A DNA stretch of 64,000 nt from an uncultured Algibacter sp. (GCF_947490405.1 NZ_CANLGU010000001.1:806001-870000), one strand, 5' to 3'. Shown: positions 18,663 through 28,780, counted from the stretch's first letter. Program-made: numbers and translations. Notes: generated by a model not told the origin, from the letters alone.

Positions 18663-19820
18663 ATGAATAAACCAATCTCCATTACAGCCATTTCATCTAT
18701 ATCCTCACTTGGTACAACCCATGAAGATATATGGAATAGTTACCAAAACGGCAAACACCATATTTCAGAAAAAGAGGTGTTAGGTAAACCTGTACTTGTA
18801 TCTCAAATTTCTAATGGAACAAAACAAGAGATAGAAGCATTACGACATTCAGATAGTAAATACAAATCTCTAGATGACACCGTATTGTACGCCATATACG
18901 CCTCAAGGCGAGCGGTAAAACAAGCCCATTGGAATGCTTCAGACAATTTTGGTATAAACATCGGTTCGTCACGTGGTGCCACAGGCTTGTTTGAAACCTA
19001 TCATCAATCTTTTATAGAGAATCATAAAGCAGAAACCCTAAGTTCTCCAACCACTACTTTAGGGAATATTTCCTCTTGGGTAGCACACGATTTGCAAACC
19101 CAAGGTCCAGAAATTAGCCATTCTATAACCTGTTCTACAGCATTACATTCTGTATTAAACGGTATCGCATGGATTAACTCAGGCATGTGTGATAAATTTT
19201 TAGTGGGCGGTAGCGAAGCGCCTTTAACACCCTTTACCATTGCACAAATGCAAGCCTTAAAAATCTATTCAAAAGAAAAAGGCGACTTTCCATGTCGCGC
19301 TCTAGATTTAAACAAAACCAAAAATACCATGATTTTGGGAGAAGGTGCAAGCATGATTTGCTTAGAAAAAGGAGCAACCAAAAACGCATTAGCTACTATA
19401 AAAGGATTTGGATATGCAACTGAAATTTTAAAACACAATATATCCATTTCAAGTGATGCCAAATGTTTTCAAAAATCAATGAAAATGGCTTTGGGCAATT
19501 TAAATCCAGATGCTGTTGATGTTATAGTAATGCATGCCCCAGGAACAGTAAAAGGCGATGTTTCAGAATATAAAGCAATACAAAAACTCTTTAAAGATAA
19601 AATGCCAATTTTAACATCTAACAAATGGAAAATTGGCCACACATTTGGAGCTTCTGGTGCTTTAAGCTTAGAACTTGCAACCTTAATAATACAAAATCAA
19701 AAATGTATTAACATCCCTTATTTAAAACCTCAAAAAGCATCAAAACCCATAAAAAATGTCATGGTAAATGCTGTGGGTTTTGGAGGTAATGCGGTTTCTA
19801 TATTATTAAATAAAAACTAA
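18663..19820 (+). CDS. Beta-ketoacyl synthase in the biotin locus
   Basis: A 385-residue FabF-like condensing enzyme with the full triad: Cys157 in SITCSTALHS, His291 in VMHAPGTVKGD and His326 in KIGHTFGASGA. It is shorter than FabF (about 410) and diverged around the second histidine (HAPGT in place of HGTGT). Lying between bioA and bioB, in a locus without bioC, bioH, bioG, bioW, bioI or bioZ, it probably contributes to the pimeloyl precursor. That role is inferred from context. It has its own promoter and leader. Confidence 0.85.
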   Translation: MNKPISITAISSISSLGTTHEDIWNSYQNGKHHISEKEVLGKPVLVSQISNGTKQEIEALRHSDSKYKSLDDTVLYAIYASRRAVKQAHWNASDNFGINIGSSRGATGLFETYHQSFIENHKAETLSSPTTTLGNISSWVAHDLQTQGPEISHSITCSTALHSVLNGIAWINSGMCDKFLVGGSEAPLTPFTIAQMQALKIYSKEKGDFPCRALDLNKTKNTMILGEGASMICLEKGATKNALATIKGFGYATEILKHNISISSDAKCFQKSMKMALGNLNPDAVDVIVMHAPGTVKGDVSEYKAIQKLFKDKMPILTSNKWKIGHTFGASGALSLELATLIIQNQKCINIPYLKPQKASKPIKNVMVNAVGFGGNAVSILLNKN

Positions 19821-19870
19821 ACATTTCATCTTTTAATTACTATTTTTGATATTAACTAACTGATAGATTT

Positions 19871-20965
19871 ATGAGCGCGACCAAACATAACTGGACCAAA
19901 CAAGAAATTCTAGATATTTACAACAAACCGTTTATGGAACTGCTTTATGAAGCAGCAACGGTTCATAGAATAAATCATGACCCAAATACAGTACAAGTAT
20001 CTACACTGTTATCTATAAAAACAGGAGGTTGCTCTGAAGATTGTGGCTATTGTCCGCAAGCAGCACGTTACCATACTGATATTGAAGGGAACGATTTAAT
20101 GTCTGTTCAGCAAGTTAAGGCTCAAGCATTACGTGCAAAATCTACAGGAAGCTCTCGTGTATGTATGGGTGCCGCATGGCGTAATGTAAAAGATGGCGAG
20201 GAATTTGACCAAGTGTTAGAAATGGTAAGAACCATTAATAAACTTGACATGGAAGTGTGTTGTACACTAGGTATGGTAACCGAAAATCAAGCAAAACGTT
20301 TAGCTGAAGCAGGGTTATATGCATACAATCATAATTTAGATTCTTCTGAAGAATATTATAAAGAAGTGATTTCAACAAGAGGGTATCAAGATAGATTAGA
20401 CACTATTGATAATGTGCGTAAAACCAACGTAACTGTGTGTAGCGGTGGTATTATTGGTATGGGAGAAAATATTGAAGATAGAGCTGGAATGTTAGTGGCA
20501 TTATCCACACTTAATCCACAACCAGAATCTACCCCTATAAATGCATTAGTAGCTGTTGAAGGCACCCCCTTAGAAGACCAAAAACCCGTTTCTATTTGGG
20601 ATATGGTGCGTATGGTAGCAACTACAAGAATAGTAATGCCCGAAACACAAGTGCGCTTGAGTGCGGGTAGAACACAAATGAGTAGAGAAGGGCAAGCCAT
20701 GTGCTTTTTTGCTGGAGCTAATTCTATTTTTGCTGGCGATAAACTACTAACTACGCCAAATCCTGATGTGAATGAGGATATGGAAATGTTTAAAATGCTT
20801 GGACTCAATCCACAAAAACCATTTACTAAAAAGGTACAACCGCAAACTGTAGAAGCTAAAGACTCTGAGTTTGAAGCCTTAGGAGAAAAACCAAAATGGA
20901 CAAGACCAGAGCATACTATCGAACGTAATGAAGTTGCTAAAGCAAAGGCCAAGGCGATTAAGTAA
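19871..20965 (+). CDS. bioB: Biotin synthase
   Basis: BioB is a radical-SAM enzyme that inserts sulfur into dethiobiotin. The CxxxCxxC cluster motif is GGCSEDCGYC (Cys54, Cys58, Cys61). AYNHNLDSSEEYY and GGIIGMGENIEDR are conserved, and the RLSAGRTQMS segment holds the Arg ligand of the second cluster. At 364 residues it carries a basic C-terminal tail (AKAKAKAIK) beyond the core. It lies 50 bases after the ketosynthase gene. Confidence 0.97.
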   Translation: MSATKHNWTKQEILDIYNKPFMELLYEAATVHRINHDPNTVQVSTLLSIKTGGCSEDCGYCPQAARYHTDIEGNDLMSVQQVKAQALRAKSTGSSRVCMGAAWRNVKDGEEFDQVLEMVRTINKLDMEVCCTLGMVTENQAKRLAEAGLYAYNHNLDSSEEYYKEVISTRGYQDRLDTIDNVRKTNVTVCSGGIIGMGENIEDRAGMLVALSTLNPQPESTPINALVAVEGTPLEDQKPVSIWDMVRMVATTRIVMPETQVRLSAGRTQMSREGQAMCFFAGANSIFAGDKLLTTPNPDVNEDMEMFKMLGLNPQKPFTKKVQPQTVEAKDSEFEALGEKPKWTRPEHTIERNEVAKAKAKAIK

Positions 20966-21005
20966 ATTTATTTAATTTTTATGCATTGCCTTATGGGTAA
21001 GGTAT

Positions 21006-21094
21006 GCGTTAGGGATTGCAGAGGAAAGCCCACAGCGAAGTGCAACGCAGCGAGGACTTGGAACGTAAAGCCCGACCCCTTGTGGGTAACGCCC
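21006..21094 (+). repeat. GCGTTA-type interspersed repeat, copy C
   Basis: It begins GCGTTAGGGATTGCAG and ends AAAGCCCGACCCCTTGTGG then GTAACGCCC. The middle lacks the simple T-run/A-run hairpin seen in copies A, D and E. It fills most of the bioB-cupin gap. Confidence 0.85.
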
Positions 21095-21160
21095 AAAATA
21101 CTATTTCTAGATTTGTTACGTTTTTTTAACTTTACAACATCAAACTAAACACATTTTTCG

Positions 21161-22015
21161 TTGAACCTTCAAGATATTCCACGGGTAAAAAGCATTACCA
21201 AAACGGATTTTTTAAAACACTATTTTAAACCACAAAAGCCTGTGGTTATAGAACGCTTTATTGAAGATTGGCCTGCTTACACTAAATGGAATCTAGACTA
21301 TATGAAAGCGGTTGGTGGCGATTTAACTGTACCGCTTTACGACGATAGACCCGTTGACTATAAAGATGGTTTTAATGAACCGCACGCTGAAATGAAACTT
21401 AGTGATTATGTAGATTTGTTAAAGCGTGAGCCTACTAAATACAGAATTTTTCTTTGGAATGCTTTAAAAGAAATCCCTCAATTACAAAACGATTTTACAT
21501 TTCCTGATTTTGGTTTGCGCCTCATGAAAGGGATACCCATGCTGTTTTTTGGCGGACAGGATTCACACACGTTTATGCACTATGATATTGATTTGGCGAA
21601 TATTTTTCATTTTCATTTTGAAGGTAAAAAAGAGTGTATTTTATTTGACCAAAAACAGAATAACTACCTTTATAAAATTCCGCATTCACTAATTACAAGA
21701 GAAGATATAGATTTTAAAAATCCAGATTTTAAAACATGGCCTATGCTTAAAAAAGCTAAAGGTTATAAAACAGAATTAAATCATGGCGAGGTATTGTATA
21801 TGCCAGAAGGTTACTGGCATTATATGCGTTATGTAACACCTGGTTTTTCTATGAGTTTACGTGCAATGGCTAGAAATCCAAAAAACTTTAGCAAGGCACT
21901 TTATAATATATTTATTATGCGAAATTTTGATAATGTAATGCGCCATATCAAAGGACAAAAATGGATCGATTGGAAAAACGAACAAGCTATAATTAAAACC
22001 CACAAACATCTATAA
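21161..22015 (+). CDS. JmjC/cupin-like 2-oxoglutarate oxygenase family protein
   Basis: The 284-residue product is a cupin_8/JmjC-like protein. The metal-binding residues are visible: HxD in TFMHYDIDLANIFHFHFEG (about residues 139-157) and the distal His in YMPEGYWHYMRY (about 222). Such proteins are Fe(II)/2-oxoglutarate hydroxylases acting on proteins or RNA; the target is not known. The start is TTG at 21161, supported by the family-like MNLQDIPRV opening and no nearby ATG. Confidence 0.82.
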   Translation: MNLQDIPRVKSITKTDFLKHYFKPQKPVVIERFIEDWPAYTKWNLDYMKAVGGDLTVPLYDDRPVDYKDGFNEPHAEMKLSDYVDLLKREPTKYRIFLWNALKEIPQLQNDFTFPDFGLRLMKGIPMLFFGGQDSHTFMHYDIDLANIFHFHFEGKKECILFDQKQNNYLYKIPHSLITREDIDFKNPDFKTWPMLKKAKGYKTELNHGEVLYMPEGYWHYMRYVTPGFSMSLRAMARNPKNFSKALYNIFIMRNFDNVMRHIKGQKWIDWKNEQAIIKTHKHL

Positions 22016-22022
22016 AGGAATC

Positions 22023-22052
22023 TTTGATTTTAAAAAACTTGTGATATATTTG
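22023..22052 (+). promoter_or_regulatory. Promoter of the barrel protein gene
   Basis: TTTG at 22023-22026 and TATATTTG at 22045-22052 are 18 bases apart, a good match to the Bacteroidota -33/-7 consensus, 26 bases before the start codon. Confidence 0.7.
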
Positions 22053-22077
22053 CCCACTTAAATTTAAAACTCAAATC

Positions 22078-22593
22078 ATGAAGAATTTACTTTTTTTATT
22101 AACCATACTAAGCGTTTCATTAGTTAATGCACAGGCTTTTATTGGAAAGAACGATAACAAATTTCAAGTTGGTGCTAATTTTCAAGATAATGCCTCAGGA
22201 ATTAATGTTAGCTATGATTATGGTATTGGTGAAAATATTTCTATAGGATTATCTTCTACCTACCTTTTAGGTGTTGATGATGCCTTGAAAGACAATGACA
22301 ATGATGATTTAAATGCAGGTTTTGATAGCCGTTTTGATATTAGAGCTCGTTTTAACGCTAATTTAGGAAATGTTATTAATGTTAGTGACAATTTTGATCT
22401 TTATCCAGGTTTAAGTCTTGGACTTAAAAACTTTGGTGGACATTTAGGAGCACGCTACTTTTTTACTGATGGTTTTGGTATATATACAGAATTGAATGTA
22501 CCATTTGCCAAATATAAGAGTGATAAATTAACTGCTGCTGAAACATTGCACAACCAATTTACTATAAATTTAGGAGCAAGTTTCAATCTGTAA
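22078..22593 (+). CDS. Small outer-membrane beta-barrel protein (DUF6646-like)
   Basis: The 171-residue product has a signal peptide (ending VNAQ, residue 19) and alternating hydrophobic strands that fit a small eight-strand barrel, ending in NLGASFNL. It resembles DUF6646 proteins of flavobacteria. Its ligand or function is unknown. A dedicated promoter lies just upstream, and a convergent terminator shared with recX lies downstream. Confidence 0.7.
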   Translation: MKNLLFLLTILSVSLVNAQAFIGKNDNKFQVGANFQDNASGINVSYDYGIGENISIGLSSTYLLGVDDALKDNDNDDLNAGFDSRFDIRARFNANLGNVINVSDNFDLYPGLSLGLKNFGGHLGARYFFTDGFGIYTELNVPFAKYKSDKLTAAETLHNQFTINLGASFNL

Positions 22594-22614
22594 ACTTTAC
22601 AACCAATATTTATT

Positions 22615-22651
22615 AAAAAAGCGGATTGTGTATACACTTAATCCGCTTTTT
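22615..22651. terminator. Bidirectional terminator between barrel gene and recX
   Basis: AAAAGCGGATT and AATCCGCTTTT pair across a 12-base loop with A and T runs outside, serving both convergent genes. Confidence 0.85.
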
Positions 22652-22657
22652 ATGGTT

Positions 22658-23137
22658 TTACCCGAAAAGTTCCTTTGCTTTTTCGTACACCAGATGCGTT
22701 TCCCAGCCTCTATACAACAGATAATCGATTAATTTTCTCTTTTTTTTATAGATATTAGTTTCTGTAATCAAATTCGACTTTTTTTCGGCTAAATCGTTGA
22801 AAACCTCGATGTACTCCGTATTATCTATTTCTGCAAGTGCTTGATTTATATTAACTTTGCTGATGTCTTTTTTCTTTAATTCATAAGTTAATCGACGTCG
22901 GCCCCAAGCCTTAATTTTAAACTTACCGCTTACAAATGTTTTGGCAAAACGTTCTTCATTAAGAAAGTTATGTTCCAAAAGATGGACTATTATTACATCG
23001 ATAGCATCAGGTATCATGTGTAATGACTCTAACTTTTTTCGAACTTCTTGATGGCAACGTTCTTGATACGCACAATAATGCTCTAGTTTTCTAGTAGCTT
23101 CTTGTACTGTATATGTTTTTTTTGAGTGCATAAGCAT
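22658..23137 (-). CDS. recX: Regulatory protein RecX
   Basis: RecX binds RecA filaments and limits recombination. The 159-residue, all-helical protein shows the three-helix repeats of the family: YCAYQERCHQEVRKKL, NEERFAKTFVSGKFKIKAWGRRRL and the C-terminal KRKLIDYLLYRGWE. The ATG for MLMHSKK was chosen; a longer reading would need a TTG four codons upstream. It stands alone, back to back with the T9SS cargo gene. Confidence 0.9.
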   Translation of the reverse strand: MLMHSKKTYTVQEATRKLEHYCAYQERCHQEVRKKLESLHMIPDAIDVIIVHLLEHNFLNEERFAKTFVSGKFKIKAWGRRRLTYELKKKDISKVNINQALAEIDNTEYIEVFNDLAEKKSNLITETNIYKKKRKLIDYLLYRGWETHLVYEKAKELFG

Positions 23138-23216
23138 CAAAAATAGCAATGTTAATTTAACATTTTGAATAAAAATTTATAAAAACCAAATCTTAGATTT
23201 TTTAAACTTAACGATT

Positions 23217-25598
23217 ATGAAAAAGATTACTTTAATATTAATACTGCTTTTGGCTTTTGGCTTTAGTTATGGGCAGACAACTTTATCGGAAGGAGATATC
23301 GCCATAACCGGTGTTAATTCTGATAATCCTGATGAATTTTCTTTTGTGCTTTTAGCAGATATCCTAAATGGTACACAAATAAATTTTACTGATCATGGTT
23401 GGCAATCTGCTGGAGTTTTTAACACACCGGGTAATGGTGGAAACAATGAGGGTGTTATTACTTGGTCTGCCACAGCTGATTTAAGTTGTGGAACTGAAAT
23501 TATTATTACAGATTTAGGATCTAATATTTATTCTGCAACAACTGGATTAGCGTCTGAAACAGATGCTGGTTTTGCTTTGTCGGAATCTGGGGATCAATTA
23601 TTTGCATACCAGGGATCTTTAGCTACTCCAACCCTTATATATGGCATGAATTATGGTCATAATTTTGGCTGGTCTGAAGCAACCAATACAAACACAACTG
23701 CTTTACCTCCAAGTTTAATCGATGGAGTAACAGCAATTTACCCAGGTAATAATGACAACTATAGTTATAATTGTTCAGTAGTTTTATACGAGCCGAATAT
23801 ACTTGCTGCTATTGGTGATTTAAGTAACTGGATTGGTACAAACGCAATAAATAGACCAGCTTTATCAACCTGCGGTGGTTTTACTTGTTCTAAATGTATA
23901 TCAACTACTACTTGGAATGGAACGTGGTCTAACGGTTTACCTAATGATTTAACTAAAAGTGTAATTATAAATACCAATTATAACACAAGCGCTGGAGATA
24001 TTACTGCTTGCAGTTTAACTGTTGATACTGGTGCAACACTCACGATAGGTAATGGCTCATTTGCCGAAGTAGAACACGATGTAACTATTAATGGAACCAT
24101 TACTGTTGAAACCCAAGGTAATTTTGTACAAAATGATGACGCAGGAATATTCACAAATAATGGTACTTCTAGAGTAAATAAACAAACTGCGCCTAAAGCG
24201 GATTGGTTTTTTTACACTTATTGGAGTTCACCAGTTACTAGCGAAACAATTGGTAGTGTTTTCCCTGATGTCGATGGAGATAGACGCTTTAAATTCATAG
24301 CTGCTAATTTTTTAGACAATGATGGTGATGATCTTGATGACAATGATAACGCGTGGCAAGCTGCCTTAACTGGTGAGACAATGGCTCCTGGAGTTGGTTA
24401 TGCTGTAACAGAATCTCGATTTTTCCCAGGAGGTGTAGGCACCGCATCGTTTGAAGGCGCCTTTAATACTGGTGACGTATCTGTTGGAATATCAAATGTA
24501 CCTGGTAATGCAATTGCAAGCTGGAACTTTATAGGCAACCCTTACCCATCAGCTTTAGATTTCGATGCCTTTCATGCAGCGAATAATACAGTTGTTGCTG
24601 GAGCTGCTTACTTTTGGTCTCAAGCAACTCCTCCAGCTGAATCTAATCCTGGTAATCAACAAAGTAACTTCAGTAAAAATGATTATGCCATTTATACCGT
24701 AGGCTCTGGTGGAACAGCGGGTAGCGGTACCCCTGGAGGATCTGGAGTTATTCCCAATCAATACATACCTTCTGCTCAAGGTTTCTTCATTGCAGGTTTA
24801 GATAATAACTCTGTTACGTTTACAAATGACATGCGAATGGCAGACGGCACTAGCAACACACAATTTTTTAAAGGCTCTAAGAAATCAAAAGCTAATAATA
24901 TAGCTAACAGATTATGGATTGACTTAACTACAAATAACGGAGTGTTTAGTCAAATATTGGTTGCTTATGTTGATGGTGCTACTAATGGTAACGATGGTTT
25001 ATCTTACGATGCTCCTAAAATTGTTAATCAAGATTATGCTGCGATTTTATATTCTTCAATGGATTCTGATGATAAAAAATATGTAATTCAAGGAAAGAGT
25101 ACAAATAGTATTAACGAAAACGAAATTATTAATCTTGGATTCAGTTCCACAATAAACACAAATACAGAATATAAAATTTCTATTGCCCAAATTGAGGGCG
25201 ACTTCTTAACAAATAATTCTGTCTTCTTGAAAGACAATTTACTTAGCACGTTACATAATCTATCTGATTCAGATTATGTATTTACTTCTGAAGATGGTGA
25301 ATTTAATGATCGTTTTGAAATTGTATTCAATGCTAGTATATTATCTACTGAAGATATCATTAAAGACTCAGAAGCATTAAAGATTATTGAATTAGAAGGT
25401 GACCGAGTTAAATTCACTACATCTAACACAATAAAAACAGTTACGATATATGATTTATTAGGAAGAGAACTTTACAATTTAAAAGGAAACAGTAACTCTG
25501 AAACTTATAACTTATCGAGATTGAGCAGTTCTATTTACATTGCAAAAGTTGAACTAATAAATGGATTAACCATAACTAAAAAAGCATTCAAAAAATAA
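23217..25598 (+). CDS. Secreted protein with type A T9SS sorting domain
   Basis: A 793-residue surface or secreted protein. It has a signal peptide (ending SYGQ, residue 20) and a Thr/Asn/Gly-rich body that opens LSEGDIAITGVNSDNPDEF. The C-terminal type A sorting domain reads VKFTTSNTIKTVTIYDLLGRELYN...SSIYIAKVEL...TKKAFKK. The sorting domain directs secretion through the type IX system and attachment at the surface. No catalytic domain was recognised; adhesion or a structural role is possible. Confidence 0.85.
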   Translation: MKKITLILILLLAFGFSYGQTTLSEGDIAITGVNSDNPDEFSFVLLADILNGTQINFTDHGWQSAGVFNTPGNGGNNEGVITWSATADLSCGTEIIITDLGSNIYSATTGLASETDAGFALSESGDQLFAYQGSLATPTLIYGMNYGHNFGWSEATNTNTTALPPSLIDGVTAIYPGNNDNYSYNCSVVLYEPNILAAIGDLSNWIGTNAINRPALSTCGGFTCSKCISTTTWNGTWSNGLPNDLTKSVIINTNYNTSAGDITACSLTVDTGATLTIGNGSFAEVEHDVTINGTITVETQGNFVQNDDAGIFTNNGTSRVNKQTAPKADWFFYTYWSSPVTSETIGSVFPDVDGDRRFKFIAANFLDNDGDDLDDNDNAWQAALTGETMAPGVGYAVTESRFFPGGVGTASFEGAFNTGDVSVGISNVPGNAIASWNFIGNPYPSALDFDAFHAANNTVVAGAAYFWSQATPPAESNPGNQQSNFSKNDYAIYTVGSGGTAGSGTPGGSGVIPNQYIPSAQGFFIAGLDNNSVTFTNDMRMADGTSNTQFFKGSKKSKANNIANRLWIDLTTNNGVFSQILVAYVDGATNGNDGLSYDAPKIVNQDYAAILYSSMDSDDKKYVIQGKSTNSINENEIINLGFSSTINTNTEYKISIAQIEGDFLTNNSVFLKDNLLSTLHNLSDSDYVFTSEDGEFNDRFEIVFNASILSTEDIIKDSEALKIIELEGDRVKFTTSNTIKTVTIYDLLGRELYNLKGNSNSETYNLSRLSSSIYIAKVELINGLTITKKAFKK

Positions 25599-25611
25599 TT
25601 TGAAACGAAAT

Positions 25612-25646
25612 TTAAAAAAAGCTCTAATTATTTTAGGGCTTTTTTT
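25612..25646. terminator. Bidirectional terminator between the T9SS cargo and TonB receptor genes
   Basis: AAAAAAAGCTCT and AGGGCTTTTTTT pair around a short AT loop, flanked by A and T runs; both convergent genes end here. Confidence 0.8.
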
Positions 25647-28056
25647 ATAAACTATACTTTAACGATAAGATAAGATTCCTCCCTGGCGCAGCAATACCTG
25701 ACGAATACGTTTTATAACGTTGGTTTGTAATATTCTCAAGACTTGCAGTAACTGTAGTAGAGTTATCGATTTGATATTGAGTTCTAAAATTTAGAGTATA
25801 CCACGATGGACTAAACGGATCTCCATTTGCATCTAAAGCGTATATAAAATCCTTTTCAACTTCAGATGGGGCTAATTGATTATGAGATAACTCCCCATTA
25901 TAATTAGCAAATAAATCTAATTTTAAATGCTTAGAATTCCAAATTAGGTGCGTGTTTCCAAAATTTGGTGCTACATGTCTAATTGGTACTTCTATATCTC
26001 CAGCTTCTTCAGTACCTCCTATTACAGAATATTGAGAAGTGAAATCAAGTTGATTTGTAATAGCCAGTTTCAATCCAACTTCAAATCCATAAATCCAAGC
26101 TTTAGAAGCATTTTGTATAGCTTGTACATTACTTAACTCATTGTCATAAATTATTTCCCTTTCACCATTCAAATTGTAATCTCTTCTAACTAGGGCATTA
26201 TCTAAATAGGTGTAATAAGTGTTCATATCTAACACCAATTTATCATCAAAATTTAGTTTTAAACCTATTTCTCCTCCATAAGCATACTCTGGTCTTAAAT
26301 CTTCATTTGGAACAACTACGGAGCCAGGTTCAGAATCAAACACCTTTCCAATATCATCAATATTAGGAGCTCTGAAAGCAGATGAAGCATTCAGTTTCCA
26401 TTGTATAATTGGATTAGGAGACCAACTAATGCCTGCAGTACCTGTTAATGCCTCAGATTCGTTTTTCGTATATTCAAAAGGCAAATTTAAATACGTATTG
26501 TTTTCAGTAAAATTAGCTTCCGAAGCTACATAATTAAATCTTAAACCAGATTGAAATACAAACTTTGGGTTAGGCTTATATTTAATACTTGAATAGGCTG
26601 CAATAGATTGCCAATTTGAACCATCTGGATACCTAGAAACAGTTTGAGTTCTAGTACTATTAGATATATTTTCTTCTATTCCTGAAGAGCTAACTTTATT
26701 GTAAACATATTCTGCACCATAATAAAACTGTGTTTTAGCTGATAACCGCTTTTCTAAATCTAAATTAAAAGAGAATGCATCGACTGTTTCTTCCCGAATA
26801 TTTCTTGTAGTTGATTGAAAATCTCTATCATTTCTACTTTCCTTAAAGTTTTGATAAGCTAATGTCGCTTTTATCTTATTATATAAATTTGATTTACTAC
26901 TTAGCTTAGTTATTTGTAAGTTAGACATAAACCATTGCTGTGGTCCGTAATTCCATTCAGCAGAACGTAATTCACCACCTCGATAACGAATTAGTCTGTC
27001 ATATCTTGGAATATCAGAAGTTGTTGTATAAAATAATCCTAAATCAAAACTTAAATCTTCATAATGTTCATAATGCACTTTCTGCATTACATTTAATTGA
27101 TTATAACCAGAATATCTTTGTACTAGAGGATTACTATTTTCCACTATCACATCACCACTAGTTGTTGTTAAAACAAATTCAGGTCTTAAATAATCTTCTG
27201 GACCATGCTTTCCCATTCTTAAATCATCAAAATCTGTATAACTTGCACTTGTTATGAAAGCCCATTTTTTATATCCTAAATTAAAATTAAAATGCGCTGT
27301 TTTTTCGTTACTAGCCGAAGCATATCTTACTAAAGCATTTGAACTAAACATCAAAGAATCAGTATACGACAATTTAGGTTTATGGGTATAAAAACTCATT
27401 ACGCCTCCAATAGCATCACTACCATATATTACAGACCCTGAGCCTAAGGTTACTTCTGTATTTTGAATAGAAAAAGGATCAATAGATATAACGTTTTGAA
27501 GATTTCCTCCTCTGAAGATGGCATTATTCATTCTAACTCCATCAACAGTTATTAACAATCTATTTGTTGAAAATCCTCTTATCATAGGGCTTCCCCCTCC
27601 TAATTGGCTTTTTTGGACATAAACTTGCCCAGTATTTTCTAATAAATCCGCACTAGTTTGAGGGTTTGAAAATAGAATTGTTTTAGCATCAGTACTTACA
27701 ATTTTTTGTGGGATATCTTTTCTGTTCTGCTGAAATTTTGAAGCAGAAATTACAATCTCACCTAAACCTTGAGTATTTGATACCAAATAGACTTTTTTTG
27801 ATGTTCTTATTTCTGCTTTTTTTAGAAATTTTAAAACATGAGACAAATGTTTGAAATAAATTATTTCTGTTTCTTTAAATTCACTTAAATCAGCCTCTCC
27901 TCTAAAATTGGTTACTACACTTCTAGATTTATCTACATTGTATATTGCCACTCCAAAAATAGGTTCTTTTGTTGCCTTATTAAGAACTTTTATGTTTTGA
28001 GCCCTCATAAAAATAGCCACAAGTATAAAGAAGAAAGTAAGATAAGGCGACTTCAT
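25645..28056 (-). CDS. TonB-dependent receptor
   Basis: About 803 residues. A signal sequence (MKSPYLTFFFILVAIFMRAQ) precedes a short carboxypeptidase-like domain, then the plug begins GEIVISASKFQQNRKDIPQKI with SQLGGGSPMIRGFSTNRLL and VDGVRMNNAIFRGGNLQNV, and a barrel ends in LILSLKYSL. The plug motifs resemble siderophore, haem or hemin receptors (FRGG...NV). The ATG at 28056 was chosen, since the longer frame runs into recO. It is four bases after recO, so probably in the porZ-recO operon. Confidence 0.88.
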   Translation of the reverse strand: MKSPYLTFFFILVAIFMRAQNIKVLNKATKEPIFGVAIYNVDKSRSVVTNFRGEADLSEFKETEIIYFKHLSHVLKFLKKAEIRTSKKVYLVSNTQGLGEIVISASKFQQNRKDIPQKIVSTDAKTILFSNPQTSADLLENTGQVYVQKSQLGGGSPMIRGFSTNRLLITVDGVRMNNAIFRGGNLQNVISIDPFSIQNTEVTLGSGSVIYGSDAIGGVMSFYTHKPKLSYTDSLMFSSNALVRYASASNEKTAHFNFNLGYKKWAFITSASYTDFDDLRMGKHGPEDYLRPEFVLTTTSGDVIVENSNPLVQRYSGYNQLNVMQKVHYEHYEDLSFDLGLFYTTTSDIPRYDRLIRYRGGELRSAEWNYGPQQWFMSNLQITKLSSKSNLYNKIKATLAYQNFKESRNDRDFQSTTRNIREETVDAFSFNLDLEKRLSAKTQFYYGAEYVYNKVSSSGIEENISNSTRTQTVSRYPDGSNWQSIAAYSSIKYKPNPKFVFQSGLRFNYVASEANFTENNTYLNLPFEYTKNESEALTGTAGISWSPNPIIQWKLNASSAFRAPNIDDIGKVFDSEPGSVVVPNEDLRPEYAYGGEIGLKLNFDDKLVLDMNTYYTYLDNALVRRDYNLNGEREIIYDNELSNVQAIQNASKAWIYGFEVGLKLAITNQLDFTSQYSVIGGTEEAGDIEVPIRHVAPNFGNTHLIWNSKHLKLDLFANYNGELSHNQLAPSEVEKDFIYALDANGDPFSPSWYTLNFRTQYQIDNSTTVTASLENITNQRYKTYSSGIAAPGRNLILSLKYSL

Positions 28057-28060
28057 TGTT

Positions 28061-28780
28061 TTAACTAAAAACTTGATTAAGTACTTGTAATGATTTAGGG
28101 GTTTTAAAACTTCCCAAATGTAGTTCAAAATAAAGCAAAATCATACTTAAAAAAGATTGTCTTTGCCTAACATTTATTTTTATATTAGGTAAAGCATCAA
28201 ATGTTGTGCCTAATAAGGTTTTTAAAAGCGTTAAATTTTCACCAGTAATAGCGTACTTATTGGTTGAATTATACTCAAATCTCCCTTCATACAGATTGAA
28301 AAACGGAAACTCAATATTATTTATATCTGGATAAAAACCCAAATACTTAGTAAGTTTTAGAAGAAATAATAAGTGAAAATTGGCACATTCAGACTCTGAA
28401 TCAAGCCATAAAAATGTACTTTCTAAATAGGCATAAAGGGTTTGATTCTGTTCTTCTTCTTGAAGTACATTAGTTAACACTTCTGATAAAAACATTGTTA
28501 TAGCTCCTTTTAAAATATTTGAATGTACCGAGGTATACAAATAATTAAGCTTGGTGTCTTTTATGCTTTGTAGAGACCTATTGTTCTTGTATGTATACTC
28601 AAGTTGTAATTGTGAAAGTAATTGAAAATAAACAGCTTTGGAATTACCTTTTTTACTTTTAAAGATTCCTCTAAGTAAAAAACTAACGATACCCATTTCT
28701 TGGGTATAACATTTTACAATTAAATCGTTGTCTTTATATTTTAATTTAGAGAGAACAATGACTTTTGTAGTAATAAGCAT
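28061..28780 (-). CDS. recO: DNA repair protein RecO
   Basis: RecO loads RecA on SSB-coated single strands with RecR. The 239-residue protein has the OB-fold N-terminus (TKVIVLSKLKYKDNDLIVKCYTQ, then GIVSFLLRGIF) and a helical C-terminal domain (LLFLLKLTKYLGFYPDINN). It lacks the four-cysteine zinc site found in some RecO. Its start codon shares one base with the porZ stop (TAATG), which points to translational coupling. Confidence 0.93.
   Translation of the reverse strand: MLITTKVIVLSKLKYKDNDLIVKCYTQEMGIVSFLLRGIFKSKKGNSKAVYFQLLSQLQLEYTYKNNRSLQSIKDTKLNYLYTSVHSNILKGAITMFLSEVLTNVLQEEEQNQTLYAYLESTFLWLDSESECANFHLLFLLKLTKYLGFYPDINNIEFPFFNLYEGRFEYNSTNKYAITGENLTLLKTLLGTTFDALPNIKINVRQRQSFLSMILLYFELHLGSFKTPKSLQVLNQVFS

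Noticed and set aside
20386-20952. 188-codon open frame antisense to bioB
   Set aside because: It mirrors the bioB codon pattern, has no family features, promoter or neighbour of its own.
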